DNA of 64,000 bases. Source: Stachybotrys elegans. Taxonomy: Eukaryota > Ascomycota > Sordariomycetes > Hypocreales > Stachybotryaceae. The notes beneath the pieces are model-generated. The model was given only the letters and a program-made list of their open reading frames with translations, did not search any database and was not told the origin of the DNA. Within the stretch, counting starts at the first letter, position 1. Each line of letters starts with the position of its first letter. Location of the stretch: assembly GCA_020746835.1 (NCBI GenBank), contig JAGPNK010000010.1, positions 310,001 through 374,000 of the forward strand, given 5' to 3'. Position numbers and translations under genes: made by a program. Below are positions 43,596 through 54,874 of the stretch, one piece after another.

Positions 43596-44525
43596 TTACA
43601 TCAGGAGAGGCACCAAGACCATCAAGCTGGCCAGGAGGCTAGGCAGAACCATTCTGGCACCAGAAGGGTCGGTATCCGATCCCTGGCTCTCGCCGTCGTT
43701 GTCGTTGCCCGAGTTGTTGTCATTGTCACTGCTGGAGCTCGAGTCGCCGCCATCGCTGCCATCATCGCCCGAGAAGGGGCCAGTGATGGTCGGGACAGGG
43801 GCCAGAGTGTATGTGGGAGGAGGAAGGGCGGTAAAGGAAGGGATGGGAGGGATCGAAAAGTCATCGCTGTCATCGTCGTCGCTATTGTCGTCGTCGTCAT
43901 CGCCGCCGCCGCTCAGGACGGGCGTGCATCGGTCGTCGGCGGCGCAGGCATAGTTGGCAGGGCAGTATTGGCTGTTGCTGCAGCAGACGGAGCCGAGGGG
44001 CATGCATCCATCGCCGCACTCCTCCTGAGAAGAGTCGCAGACCTGGCCGGAGCTGTCGCCGCCGTCACCACCGGAGCTCGAATCATCGTCGTCATCGCCG
44101 CCAGACGAATCGCCGCCTCCTGCGAGGCAGCTACCGGAGTCACAAATCTCGCCGGCATCGCAGTAGCCCAGGCCGCTGCAGCACACAGCGCCCTCGGGCA
44201 TGCAGCGGTCACCGCACGCCTCCTGGTCGTCACCACAGCCCGTGGGCTCGCCCGTGCAGATGCTGCCAAGCTCGCAGCAGCCGCCGTTGTCGCAGTAGTC
44301 GCCGACCGCGCAGTATCCTCCGTCGCCGGTGCCGCAGCACTCAGCGCCAATGGGGATACAACCGCCATCACACTCCTGCTCGGCGAGACCGCAGGCCGCG
44401 GCCGCGGACAGGGTCACGCCGAGGTTGGAGATTTTGCCAACGGCCTTGAGGCCGCTCATGGCGCGCAGAGTCTGGTCTGCGGTGGCGAGGCCAGCAATGG
44501 CGAGAAGAAGCACGGAGCGAACCAT
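43596..44525 (-). CDS. Cysteine-rich GPI-anchored surface protein
   Basis: A single exon for 309 residues. A signal peptide (MVRSVLLLAIAGLATA) is followed by four related Cys modules with the pattern C-x5-C-x3-CxPxGxxCC: CDGGCIPIGAECC, the degenerate CCELGSIC region, CGDRCMPEGAVCC and CGDGCMPLGSVCC. Each is followed by a YCxxxxYC-type half. The third and fourth modules are separated by a Ser/Gly/Asp-rich linker. A long Asp/Ser-rich stalk and a hydrophobic C-terminal tail (VLPSLLASLMVLVPLLM) suggest a GPI anchor. Such modules occur in fungal wall proteins; a carbohydrate-binding or protective role is possible but unproven. Confidence 0.8.
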   Translation of the reverse strand: MVRSVLLLAIAGLATADQTLRAMSGLKAVGKISNLGVTLSAAAACGLAEQECDGGCIPIGAECCGTGDGGYCAVGDYCDNGGCCELGSICTGEPTGCGDDQEACGDRCMPEGAVCCSGLGYCDAGEICDSGSCLAGGGDSSGGDDDDDSSSGGDGGDSSGQVCDSSQEECGDGCMPLGSVCCSNSQYCPANYACAADDRCTPVLSGGGDDDDDNSDDDDSDDFSIPPIPSFTALPPPTYTLAPVPTITGPFSGDDGSDGGDSSSSSDNDNNSGNDNDGESQGSDTDPSGARMVLPSLLASLMVLVPLLM

Positions 44526-45789
44526 ATTTGCTAGTTGCTGTATGGAGTGAAGCTGATGAAAGGAGGGGGGAAGGCCTGATGAGGAGAGAGATTGAGAAGG
44601 CTGGTCTACCTGAGAGGGAAAGGGCCCATACACAACACTTGACCGACAGTCCGGCTCTCCTCTTATACAACGACCATGAGCCCATCCCAAAGAAGCACCT
44701 CCTCCATACCGCAGTCGTGACCCGTTTGGGATGGCCAGCGAAAACCTGGAGCTCCAGGGGCCTGAGCCTCACGAAATTAGACCTACCCAGGGTCCAGTCT
44801 CTGATGATTGGCTGCGCGACGAAGCCAGAGCTGAAATTGGACATGCAGAGGTGGACGGAGTCGTGCGCTAAGCTTTCAGCTCTCACTACTAGGATTAGCC
44901 TGAGCTTTCCCTCTCCACAACAAGGCATCCTCATGACTGCCCTACGGGGTTTGGAAGGATTTTTTTCTTTCATTATCTTTGCTGACGCATGAATGCGTGC
45001 TGCAGAGATGACTCTTTTTTTGCTTATTCAAGGGCTTGTCTGGCCCATGCCCCCTTTCACGGGTCGTGGGATGATTGTGAAGGCAAACATGGGAGAGCAG
45101 CAGCAACAGCAACAAGAACAACAACATGAGGTGCCGGCCTGGAAGAGTGCCTGTGGAGCGATCAGCCGCCTCCCGCAAGACAAAGCCCGACGATCGAATC
45201 CATCGCGCCGAGCCCGGGTTTTCTAGCGGGGAGTGATGCGCATCTAGCTCAGTCCAGCAGACGGGTGCTTGTCCCCATCATTGCGGTAATACAGAAACCG
45301 AAGCAGCTCACGATAGTGGCGGGTCTGTCGCCCAGGCACCGACAGACCGATATTTGGGCGAGGACTTTTCCGCGGCGATGTTGGGTTGTAAGTTCTGCAT
45401 GGGGCAGCAGAGCCTCCGTTCCCCCTCTCCTCCCCTCTCCTCCCCTCTCCTCCCCTCCCTTGTTCACACCACCTTTGTGGTTGTTGTGCGCTGGCTAGTG
45501 TGATATGCCTGCATGGTTGCATGCAAGGAGGGCGAGCTTGCATATGGCAGGGCTGAATTTACCCCCTTTGTTGAGAACAAGCTTGGAGTCTGGTGGCTCT
45601 CGCGTTCGCCGTATCTGCCTTATGACGGGGCTGCAAGTGCAACCAAGTGTGGCTGATCGGCACTCGCCGTGAGTGAGGGCAAAAGGTTCAAATTAAGCTT
45701 ATGTATCTCGAGTCACGGTAGGCAGGCAGATATTATCGCCGCAAATGAAAGTCCCCTGTGCGCCACCGGTTACAGCACACGCAGCAATA
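44526..45789. other. Upstream region of the Cys-rich gene, with tandem repeats
   Basis: About 1.26 kb without a gene. It contains a CAA/CAG-rich tract around 45098-45126 and an 11-bp tandem (CTCTCCTCCCC) repeated about three times at 45424-45458. It separates the Cys-rich gene from the MER3-like fragment. Confidence 0.45.
45424..45458. repeat. Short CT-rich tandem repeat
   Basis: Three imperfect copies of CTCTCCTCCCC lie head to tail. The tract is a likely replication-slippage minisatellite, and its copy number may vary between isolates. Confidence 0.7.
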
Positions 45790-46839
45790 TCAAGCTTGTC
45801 GTACCACGTGCGCCACCTGGACGGGCGTCCCTACAATCTCCTCGCAGGCAAAAGCGACCTTCAGCTCCTCCCCCTCACGCAGATCCAGGGCAACGAACAT
45901 CTCCTTGTCCGGTGTGAGTCTCTTGACACTGCCCCTCCAGAACCAGACTAGCCGTCCATCCTGGCCCTCGACGACGAGCGTGGTCCAAGGTGTGCTGGTG
46001 GCCCCCCAGGCAGGCACTTTTTCGTTCTGAAAGCCTAGAACCAGTCGTGCGATCCACATGGACTGCACCAGATCGGCATTTGTCGCCTCGGGGACGACGC
46101 CCTCCGAGGTAGATGGTGGTCCGTAGCGCCCAATGATGTCGAAGCGGAGAGCTAGCACGGGGAAGTTGGCCAGCTGATGCTTCATCTGTTGGCCAAACGG
46201 TGGGTTCCTACTGAGTAGCCTCTCGATGTGATAGAACTCCAGCCTGGCCAGCTGCTTGACGTTGCTGATCCCGGCGTCGACGAGCTTCTTCATCTTGGCC
46301 TGGCCAATCCCGGGGATCTGCAGCAGCTCTTTGCCACCGCCCTCCCGGGTCCTTGCTTTGACACTTCGCAGGACGTCGAGAGCTATGCGCAGCCCTCGTC
46401 CGTCGCCTCTATGGCCCAGGGTGTCGATCAAGCACCTGAGCACGCGGTCTGTAAGCGTGTAGATTTTGCCACCCTCTTGAAGCAGCTCCTGGCGTGCCTT
46501 GGCCGACAACTTGTTGGGCCATCCTTCGCCTTGCATGTCTATCTGTATCAGGAGGAAGGCTTTGTGCCATGGCTGAGAGACGGTCCCGGCGACGGGGTAA
46601 GGAATCGCGCTGTGCTCGCTGATGCTGCGGAAGAAGGCCCGCTCTTGTTGCTTGATGGGGAATGTCCTGAACTCGGCAGCGTTGCATACTGTCTGCAGGA
46701 CCTCTTGCCTCGTCTTTACGTTGGCGGTGGACAATGTTCTCACGGTGGCAGTGGAGATGCTGTATCGCAGCTGGATATCATGCAGGGCCGGAGTGATGGA
46801 TGCCTCGGTTGAAGCCCTCGTTTCCTCGGCCGATGCCAT
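45790..46839 (-). CDS. Helicase-less MER3/HFM1-like Sec63-domain protein (probable truncated gene)
   Basis: An open frame of 349 residues corresponds to the Sec63-like region that follows the motor in MER3/HFM1 meiotic helicases: RTFPIKQQERAFFR, PVAGTVSQPWHKAFLLIQ, RVLRCLIDTLGHRGDGRG, the helix-hairpin-helix LLQIPGIGQAKMKKLVDAG and ERLLSRNPPFGQQM. The helicase motor (Walker A, DEVH, QxxGRAGR) is missing; a TAA lies in frame just upstream of the ATG, and I see no helicase motif in the next 1.5 kb. The first 50 residues correspond only loosely to the expected winged-helix end. MER3 stabilises crossover intermediates in meiosis. This is either a decayed paralogue fragment or a novel Sec63-only protein; the clean frame leaves both open. 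Confidence 0.65.
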   Translation of the reverse strand: MASAEETRASTEASITPALHDIQLRYSISTATVRTLSTANVKTRQEVLQTVCNAAEFRTFPIKQQERAFFRSISEHSAIPYPVAGTVSQPWHKAFLLIQIDMQGEGWPNKLSAKARQELLQEGGKIYTLTDRVLRCLIDTLGHRGDGRGLRIALDVLRSVKARTREGGGKELLQIPGIGQAKMKKLVDAGISNVKQLARLEFYHIERLLSRNPPFGQQMKHQLANFPVLALRFDIIGRYGPPSTSEGVVPEATNADLVQSMWIARLVLGFQNEKVPAWGATSTPWTTLVVEGQDGRLVWFWRGSVKRLTPDKEMFVALDLREGEELKVAFACEEIVGTPVQVAHVVRQA

Positions 46840-48346
46840 TGCATTGACACTTTAAGGCAATGTGAACGATGGCTCTGCATGAATCGCATTGGAAGAAACT
46901 TCTGCAAGTGGTCTGCTCAAAGGGTGTTCTTGCCGTGTCCAAGAGTGAGGAAGGAGTGGCCTGGGAAGGAACCATCAGCGGCTTATGTACGTATCGACAC
47001 GAAGCTCAGACGGGCTTCGTTGAAAAATGCTCTCATTGCCTTCGCCCTCGCTATCTAAAGTCTTTAACGAGCTTCATGGGTGCAAGTGAGTGGCAATTCT
47101 GTATTGTTATTGGTCTTAAAAGCTTGAACAATCCGCTGTTTCCCTTCGACACTGTGAGGGCAACTGGCGCGGGCCGCATCGATAGCCTACCTATGTTCAG
47201 CATCTACATCGCCTGACACGCGAGGTATTACAGCATCGTTGGTGGCTACAAGCCCTTGGGCGAGCAGCCAGAGCTATCTAACTTTGCTTTATAGATAACA
47301 CTGGCCATTCAGGATGGGAGAGCCGAACAGCTGAAGCCTTAGTGTCATCAGCTCACGTTGGAATTGTTTCAACGCCAGCTATGCTATTAGGGGCGGTCTT
47401 GCAGAACAAGCGTAAGCACAGCAACAAAAGTTCTACAATTCCTTCAACAAGGCCCGCAGCCGAAAGACCGAGGCAGACAAAGCAAGGTCCAATAATGGCC
47501 CACCGAGGAGACTCACTCACCCACATCATCACCACTAGAGCCGTCACCGGAATAAAATGAGTGCGGTTTAGATTGCCGGAGCCGCTTCGAAGGACAAGCC
47601 TGCCGTCGCGTAATAGCGTGCCTCAAAGACTTACTTTAGCTGATACTGCACCCCAGGTCATCGCGCATGGAGCAATGATCCAACAAACTGGATGAAACAC
47701 GAGTCAGTGCGTCCCCGGTCAGGCATACAGTCAACCTCTTCTTTCAAGTCATCTGACAGATCTGCCTGGCTTGCAAGAAAGCCAGAAGAAAATCCCATAT
47801 CTCCTTCTGGTCGGCTTTGTTTAGCAAAGCTTCTGCAAACTGTTTGTTTTGAGCTGTACCAAAGCTAACGCCAGTTATACTGTCGTCATTTGAAAGGTGG
47901 GCTGGCTAGAAGCGGGAGTCGGCTTAGCCCGATGTTTCATCATACACTCCAATAAAGTCAAGTGCCACCCCCTTTGCTAGCTCATGTGTTTGAGAATATT
48001 GATATTCAATGCTATCTAGACAGTTATGCGGGTCATAAAAAGAAATCCGCTCATACCGGTCGTAACCTATCCAATTACTGGTCGGCGAGATGCCGAGCGC
48101 ACAAAGAGAACCCCGCAAGTCGAGCAGATCCATTAAAATTGTAGGCGGGCTCGCTGAAAGATCAAAACCATCAGGTCGGGAAACGAAAGATTAACAAGAA
48201 TGTTATGTAATTATAATCATCTGCTCTCCAAAAGGGGGTAAATCCGACTATACATGCGTTCGTGCCCAGAGGAACATAAAAATAAGTACATCAAATGGAT
48301 ATCAAAATATGTTGGCGTAGATATGTGTCTTGGCGTAGATTTGTAC
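46840..48346. other. Gene-free region upstream of the MER3-like fragment
   Basis: About 1.5 kb, AT-richer than most of the window, especially 47600-48250. Short open frames exist on both strands, none recognisable. I searched it by eye for MER3 helicase motifs and found none. It may include decayed sequence and the 3' UTR of the GH16 gene. Confidence 0.45.
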
Positions 48347-49585
48347 TTAGAGGAAGAACTGGGCAGCGAGGACGGCACCGGCCAGCAGAGCGCTGCCGAT
48401 GGCAACACCGTCACGGTGACCGGCGTTGGGAGGAGCCTCAGTCTCAGTAGCACCGTCGGCGGGGGCGGTGGTAGAGGCACTGGTAGCACTGGTAGGCTCT
48501 CCGGTGGACTCAGAGGCAGGGGCAGAGGTGACGGTGGTCAGAGTGGTCTCCTCGGCGGAGGTGGTCTCGGCCTCAGAGGTGTGGGTGCTGCTGGCCTTGG
48601 TGGTAGTGGTCTTGGGAGCCTCGGTAGTCTTGGTAGAGGCGTGGCTGGAGGTCTTGGTGGTAGTCTCATCGTCATCGGAAGAGCCGTTGCCCTTGACGAC
48701 CTCGATGCTCTCCCACTCACCGGTGCGGTCACCGTAGATGTACTCGCGAACGCTGCCGCTGGAGGGGCCGCTGGATCCAGCGTAGTCGACGATGGAGATG
48801 CTCTTGTAGACGGCGTTGAAGGGACCCTTGGAGAAGTCGGCGTAGCCACCAGCCCAGTCGACGGTGCCCTGGGGGGCGTCCTTGCGACCGGCAACCCAAG
48901 TGCCGAGCTTGATCTGCATGGGAGTCTGGGGGAAGGCGCTTCCACCCTTGGCGTCCTCGTACTTGAGCTCACGGATTATGGCTCCATCAATGATCCACTG
49001 AACGGAGGCAGGAGTCCAGTTGATGGAGTAGGTGTGGAAAGAGGTGAGAGGGTGGTCGACGGGGTGGTAGGCACCACGGTCGTAGGTGGAAGTGTCACCC
49101 TTGCTGAAGTAGTTGGTCTGGACCTGGAGGTCATCGCCGCCAACCCACTCCCAGTCGATCTCATCCAGGCAGTCGGACTGCAGGACAGCGCTGGTGACAA
49201 TGCCCTGGCCAGGAGCAGCCTGGATCTCAACATCCAGGCGACCGAAGAAGATGTACTTGTCCGTGGCGATGGTGGGAGCGTTGGTCTCCTTCTCAATGGA
49301 GAAGATGGCACCCTCGGGAGTGTACTCAACGTCAGTGCCGGGGAGGTGCTTGAAAGCACCGCACTCGCCCTGCTGGAGGTTGCAGTTGATCTTCTGGCTG
49401 CCAAAGGCAGGGTCAGAGGGGCAGTCTGGGCCATGTTAGCAATGTGGTCTATAAGAGAAAGGGGGGTTGGCTGGGCGGTGGTACGCACCCTTCTCGAGGG
49501 GATTGCAGTCGGTGAAGGTCTGGGCGTTGACGAGGGTGGAAGCAGCAAGAACCGCAGCAGCGGCGGTGAAAGACTTGGTGTACAT
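48347..49585 (-). CDS. Crh-type cell-wall transglycosidase, GH16, GPI-anchored
   Basis: Two exons, 49585-49489 and 49425-48347 (63-nt intron with a GCTAAC branch point); 391 residues. Signal peptide (MYTKSFTAAAAVLAASTLVNA), then a GH16 domain at about 35-240 with catalytic DEIDWEWVGGDD (DExDxE, nucleophile and acid/base Glu) and SFHTYSINWTPASVQWIIDG. A Ser/Thr-rich stalk of about 120 residues and a hydrophobic tail (GVAIGSALLAGAVLAAQFF) signal GPI attachment. Crh/Utr2 enzymes cut chitin and transfer it to beta-1,6/1,3-glucan in the wall. No CBM18 module is seen. The stalk is built of TTTTKAS/TSEAE-like units. Confidence 0.94.
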
Positions 49586-52439
49586 TTTGGCGGTTGTTCG
49601 AGGAATGTGTATCGAGTGCGGGAGGATGGTTATTATAACAGGAGATGTCTTGTCGTCTAAGTAACGGTGGGGGGTTGGGGGAGCGAGTGGTGGGCGTCGA
49701 AACGACGAAACAGCTAAACGATGAAAACGTAGAGGTTGGAGCGAGTGTGAGAAGAAGAACCGAAGCCCTCAATTATTAAGTTGCCGTAGCAAGTAGTAGT
49801 GAAAAGCGACGTGAGAGAGAATAGAGGAGAAAGGGGAGGTGAGACATTGAGTGAGCGCATAGTCCATGTTTTTATGTATCAGCAGCTCGGCGAGTCCAAC
49901 CCCCTGGGCGTTGCGTCGCAGGCGTGAAGGGTGGCGGCACCTAGCCCAATGGAGTAGCTGGGAGCTAAGCCCCTGGCCAGGGGTGCCCTGAACATCGTGT
50001 TGGCGGGGGGCAGCTGGTTGGCTGACAGGCGCAACCAACAGAGACAGTCCGTGTGGGCTGTGGGCTGTGGTCCGTGTCCGTGGGCCGGCCGTGTGCGCAG
50101 CGGCGAGCGGGCGGTGGGTGGGTGGTGCTTCTGTTTCCGGTTCTGGTTCTGGTTCAGCCCAGCCCAGCCCAGCCCGTCCTTCTTGGCTGTGTGAGAGAAG
50201 GTCTCAGGCTGGCCGGAACTCCGTGAGTACACGATGCGAGGCAGGATGTTTCCAGGCAGGGTGCCATGCGTTGTCAAACGACCTGTGCCGTGAAAGCGAG
50301 CCAGCTTCAGCCCGTGAGTTGGGGGCGTGAAAGGTGAGCTTCATGATGTCAATGGTAATGGATGGTGGATGTTCTCTTGCTAAATCGGTCCCTGAAAGAA
50401 TGGAATTCACTGAAAATGAAAGCCCGTCAGGGCCTCCTTCCCCACCAGGGTATGCACAACAGGTGCTGGTGCAGGCAGGGAAGGAGCGGAGCAATCTTCC
50501 ATCCCGCCCACCAGTCCACATTGCCCTCGTAGGCTTGCAGGCCTGCAGGCTCGCACGCACAGGCGGTTGCCCGTCTCCACAGCGATAGATCGCTGATCAT
50601 CTGCGAACTTCTGGCTTCTGGCTCCCGGCTTCCCACCCTTCTCGACAGTTGGAAAATCTGGTCCCCAGTACGATTTTCTCTGGGGGGCTCTGGGGCTGGC
50701 TGTCACCACGATACGGGATTTTTCAACAGCAGCCCTGCATCGGAGTGCACGGTCGTAGGTCCCTCGACATGACATGATCTGAAATGACGGCGATCTGCAC
50801 GTCGGACCACGAGCTAGTTGAAGGCACGCATGGCCTGAAGAGTCATTCGCCTCCCTCTCTTATTTTCCTTCGCGAGCATTGGCAGCAGCCCGGCGGCTGG
50901 GCACCGCACGCAGGCGAGGAGGTAATCTCACGATGCCGACCAGAGAAGCGCCGAGCTGGTTAGGGACTGCTTTAGGCTGCCTCAACTTAGCACTGGACCA
51001 ACAATTGACCCACAGACATCTGACCATTTTCCCAACTGTGTTTTATGCGCTGGCTGCTTCCCTCCAGCTGTCCTCGAGTACGCCGCCGTACCCTCGGCTG
51101 GGTGAAACACGCGACTCTCCTGAGGACCAGTCCGTGTTTGTGGTTGACTGTTCTGGGAAGGCCATGTTCTCAAACAGAAACCGCCCACGCCCGTCATTTG
51201 CGCGCACCAGACACACTGCAATGCCGAGCGCGCTTGGAGTCGACCCCAGGCAGCCAAGCATCCAATACGAGAGCAAGGGCGAGCCGCATGACTAACTCCG
51301 TCGGCAATGCCTGATGAGAAGAGCGAGCTCGTTTACCTTTGAGGGCGACAAAGGACCAGGGCTCGAGCACGAGTGGACCCTGGCGAAATGAGATCCATTT
51401 GTGATTTGGGACGAAGGCTTTTTCTTCCAGCGCTCCAGCGCTCCAGCACACCTTCTTCGCCAAGATAATTTCCCTGGAGTGGCACAGAGTTGAATTCGTC
51501 ATGAATGCCGAGGCGCCGGACAATCTGCCTAGAGAAAGCTGCTTGTGAGGTTGGCCGCTGGAGGTTTGAAGAGCAGCCACCGCGAGAATCCCGCTTCCCA
51601 TCCACTGGTGGCAGGGCTCGTCGTCCTCGGTATGACGGCATACCGCTTGCCACACGGAAACCGGCATTCCGTCTCGTGTTACAGAACGAGGGCGGCGTTG
51701 AGGAGCCTCATTGTTGGTATGGCAAAGAGCCGTTGGTGCTCGGAACACGAGACAGGAACGGCTCCACGTGGTTATTTTGGGCGAAGCTGCGCCACGACAT
51801 GATGCTGTGGCGTGACTCGTCCGTCTTAAGCTTATACCATCCCGCAGCATCGTTGCAGCTGTTGGGACGAAACGTTACGCCGTTGCCCTGGGCGCATCGC
51901 ATGCATGTTTCTGGAAGGCCATCTCACCGCACTTGCACCGGCATGATTGGCCAATTCAGCCGTACACTACCAGCTTGTCTGTGGTGGAAGCAGTTTCTGC
52001 ACGTTTGCGCCACCATGTGTCATACAGAAATATTCTCCGGAACCGCTTGCCGTTGTCTCATGTGTTATCCTCACCTTTGTCTCATCAGCGCCGGTTCCGT
52101 GTGACAGCGTACCAGCTCAACGGCTTGACTTTTCAATTTACCACCCGTACAAGTGTGGAACAGAAATTGAGAAGCCATCTTCTGATGTCTCTCGGTCCAA
52201 GTCTGTTTGTCTTAGCCTTGCGCAAGCTCAAATGTTTGCGGTGTGACTTGACAACTGGCTGTGACTCAGGTGGCTGATGGCAGTTAAGTCTCTGAGGAAA
52301 CGGGCAGCGGAGCTATGATGTGGGTGCATTGCTGCCCCTCCAGCTCCATCATGTCTTGCCGAGGCTAGAGACAGGCTACATAAGTGGTGAATGCGTCACA
52401 ACACCTGTTCAACTGGATCAACGCTGCCGGTGCGACAAC
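49586..52439. other. Gene-free stretch of 2.9 kb
   Basis: It lies between the divergent GH16 and alcohol dehydrogenase genes. The first 300 nt are the GH16 promoter. The middle has G/C- and T-rich low-complexity tracts (around 50030-50180) and no convincing gene. A TGACTCA heptamer lies near the 3' end (see its own entry). Confidence 0.45.
52262..52268 (+). promoter_or_regulatory. TGACTCA element upstream of the alcohol dehydrogenase
   Basis: An exact Gcn4/Cpc1 or AP-1 type heptamer sits about 170 nt before the alcohol-dehydrogenase ATG. It could place the gene under general amino-acid control or an AP-1 factor, since fusel-alcohol dehydrogenases act in amino-acid catabolism. Isolated sites also occur by chance. 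Confidence 0.4.
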
Positions 52440-53649
52440 ATGGCTACACAAGGATACAAGTTTGAAGGCTGGCTGGGCCTCGATAAGGAGTCTATTGGTG
52501 GTAAGATGGTGTGGGGGGAGTTTAAGCCCAAGCCGTGGGAGGAGACGGATGTCGATATCAAGATTTCTCACTGCGGCGTTTGCGGAACAGACCTTCATGT
52601 GCTTCGAAGTGGTTGGGTAAGTAGAATATAGTCTTCGAATGGGGTTTTTTTTTTCCTTTTTGTTGACAAGGAAATAGCGCGCTACCCCGTACCCCATCTG
52701 TGTCGGCCATGAAATTATTGGAACAGTCGTTCGTGTCGGATCCAAGGCTGAGGGCGGGCTCAAGGTGGGCGACCGCGTCGGCGTGGGTGCACAGAGCGAC
52801 TCGTGTCTCGGACGAGACAGTGAGTGCGACGACTGTGCTTCTGGCCTCGAGCAGTATTGCGGAAAGTTTGTCAACACTTATGGCGGCAAGCACTTTAACG
52901 GTGCCAAGTCCATGGGCGGCTACGGCATGTATCATCGCTGCCCATCGCATTTTGTCGTCAAGATCCCCGATGGACTCGACTCGGCCGATGCCGCGCCGAT
53001 GCTCTGCGGAGGAATTACCCTCTTCGCACCGTTGAAGGACCACGGCTGTGGCCCAGGAAAGACGGTGGGAATCGTGGGTGTTGGTGGCCTTGGCCACTTT
53101 GGCATTGCCTTTGCTAAGGCACTGGGGGCTGACAGGGTCGTGGGCATCTCCCGCAGCGAGACTAAGAGGGACGAGGTGCTCCGAATGGGTGCAGACAGCT
53201 ACATCGCCACCGAGGATGAGGAGAACTGGGCGAATAAATACGGCAAGACATTCGATCTGATTATCTCGACCGTCTCGAGCTCCAAGGTGGGTATCAAGGC
53301 ACGGGCACCAGTATGTCTCCAATGCTAACCATCTTAGATGCCGTTGACCCAGTACCTTGGTCTGCTCAAGCGTGAAGGAACACTCGTACAAGTCGGTATC
53401 CCAGATGACGGGCCTTTGGGGTTCAACCCGGGCGTCTTAATCAACCTGCGCTCTAAGATTACCGGCTCCAAGATTGGATCACCGGCCGAGATCCGGCAGA
53501 TGCTCGATCTTGCAGTAGAGAAGCATGTCAAACCCTGGGTGCAAGTACGGCACATGAGCGAGGCGAATCAAACCATCTTGGATATGGACGCAGGAAAGGC
53601 AAGATATCGCTACGTCTTGGCCAACGAGACTATCCAGGGCAAACTGTAA
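52440..53649 (+). CDS. Zinc-dependent NADP alcohol dehydrogenase (cinnamyl-alcohol/ADH6-7 type)
   Basis: Three exons, 52440-52616, 52678-53286 and 53338-53649, phases all zero; 365 residues. Catalytic zinc ligands lie in HCGVCGTDLHV and GHEIIGTVVRVG, with the structural zinc set in SCLGRDSECDDCASGLEQYC. The cofactor motif VGIVGVGGLGHFGI is followed by SRSETKRD, whose Ser-Arg after the second strand favours NADP(H). The family, including yeast Adh6 and plant CAD-like enzymes, reduces aromatic and branched aldehydes. Introns sit at RSGW|RATPYP and SSSK|MPLTQY. A TGACTCA heptamer is present upstream. Confidence 0.93.
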
Positions 53650-53933
53650 CACCTATGGATACGCTGTTGCAGGGTTTCAAATAAATGGGCAATAATCTGC
53701 GCAAATGCAGTGACGAACGGAATTCAACGTGACCTCCGCAATGGCTGCCTAGATATGGCCCCGGGGTGACGGTGGGACTCTTGCGGCTCTTCGGTCTGAC
53801 TATGCCCGCCGTCTGGGATCTTTGCTCGTTGCCTGGAATTTTTTTATTTTTCTTTGTTTTTGTCCTTTTTTGCTCTTTTTGGCGGAAACTCTCCCTCTTC
53901 TTCATCAACATTGACATCACCATAATCACAGCA

Positions 53934-54874
53934 ATGGCTCTGCGCAACGACGTCCAGGCCTTTCAACAGGCGCTTCTCAAGAGTAAGCGTATCCTCTGCC
54001 TCTGCGGGGCCGGACTCTCGGCATCATCGGGTCTGCCCACCTTTCGCGGCGCCGGCGGATTGTGGCGCAACTACGATGCAACCGCCCTGGCTACGCCCGA
54101 GGCCTTTGCGGACGATCCGGGGCTCGTCTGGCTATTCTACAACTACCGCAGGCACATGTCGCTGAGCGTCAAACCAAACCCAGCTCACTATGCCCTCGCC
54201 AAACTAGCCGAGGTCAAGGCCAACGACATGCTGTGCCTTACGCAGAATGTCGACAGTAGGTGATGACGCAAGCACTCTACGACGTCTCTGACAAAAGCTT
54301 AGATCTATCGCCGCGCGCCAACCACCCGCTTCAGCATTTGCGTACTCTCCACGGCTCTCTTTTCGACATCAAATGCTCTAACAAGCGGTGCGGCTGGATT
54401 GCCCGCGGCAACTTCGATGACCCATTCTGTCCTGCTCTTGCGCCGGCATCCGCAGACGTCCCGCCTGGAGAAACCCTGCCGCTTCTGGATCCCAAGCAGC
54501 CGCTAGATCCTATCCCCGTGGACCAGCTGCCCAAGTGCCCTCAGTGCAAGACAGGGCTCCAGCGGCCAGGTGTCGTCTGGTTCGGCGAGAGCCTTGACGG
54601 CGACATGCTACAGGAAGTTGACGGCTGGATCGATTCAGACAGAATAGATCTGATGATTGTTGTGGGAACGTCGGCTCAGGTGTATCCCGCTGCGGGGTAC
54701 ATCGACGAGGCGAGGAGGAAAGGAGCCAAGGTGGTCAATATCAACCCCGAAGCAGAGGACCGAAGCCAGATGCGAAAGCTGATCAGGGGCGATTTTGCCT
54801 TCGCAGGCGACGCCGCCAATCTACTTCCTGTTCTTCTAGAGCCTCTTATCGGCAAGTTGGAGGGCCAAACCTGA
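53934..54874 (+). CDS. SIRT5-type NAD-dependent protein deacylase (Sir2 family)
   Basis: Two exons, 53934-54255 and 54303-54874; 297 residues. NAD-binding GAGLSASSGLPTFRGAGG, then TQNVDN at the exon junction, the catalytic His in LHGSLFDIKC, and zinc ligands CSNKRC (with the second pair in CPQC). FYNYRR near residue 79 matches the Tyr and Arg that let SIRT5 recognise succinyl- and malonyl-lysine, so desuccinylase/demalonylase activity is likely. VGTSAQVYPAAGY is the C-terminal NAD pocket. There is no clear mitochondrial presequence on this start. Intron: GTAGGT donor, CTTAG acceptor, 47 nt. Confidence 0.93.

Noticed and set aside
43239..44534. A 431-codon plus-strand open frame opposite the Cys-rich protein
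   Set aside because: Ala/Val/Gly-rich shadow with no conserved motif; the opposite strand has signal peptide, Cys modules and GPI tail.
46869..47216. A 115-codon plus-strand frame upstream of the MER3-like fragment
   Set aside because: No recognisable motif or periodicity; overlaps the likely promoter of the fragment.
47924..48133. A 69-codon minus-strand frame (YDRYERISFYDPHNCLD)
   Set aside because: The peptide looks protein-like and might be a relic, but I cannot name a family or find flanking pieces, so I do not call it a gene.
48254..49660. A 468-codon plus-strand open frame across the GH16 gene
   Set aside because: Gly/Leu/Val-rich low-complexity translation produced by the complement of Ser/Thr codons; the minus strand contains the GH16 active site and a proper intron.
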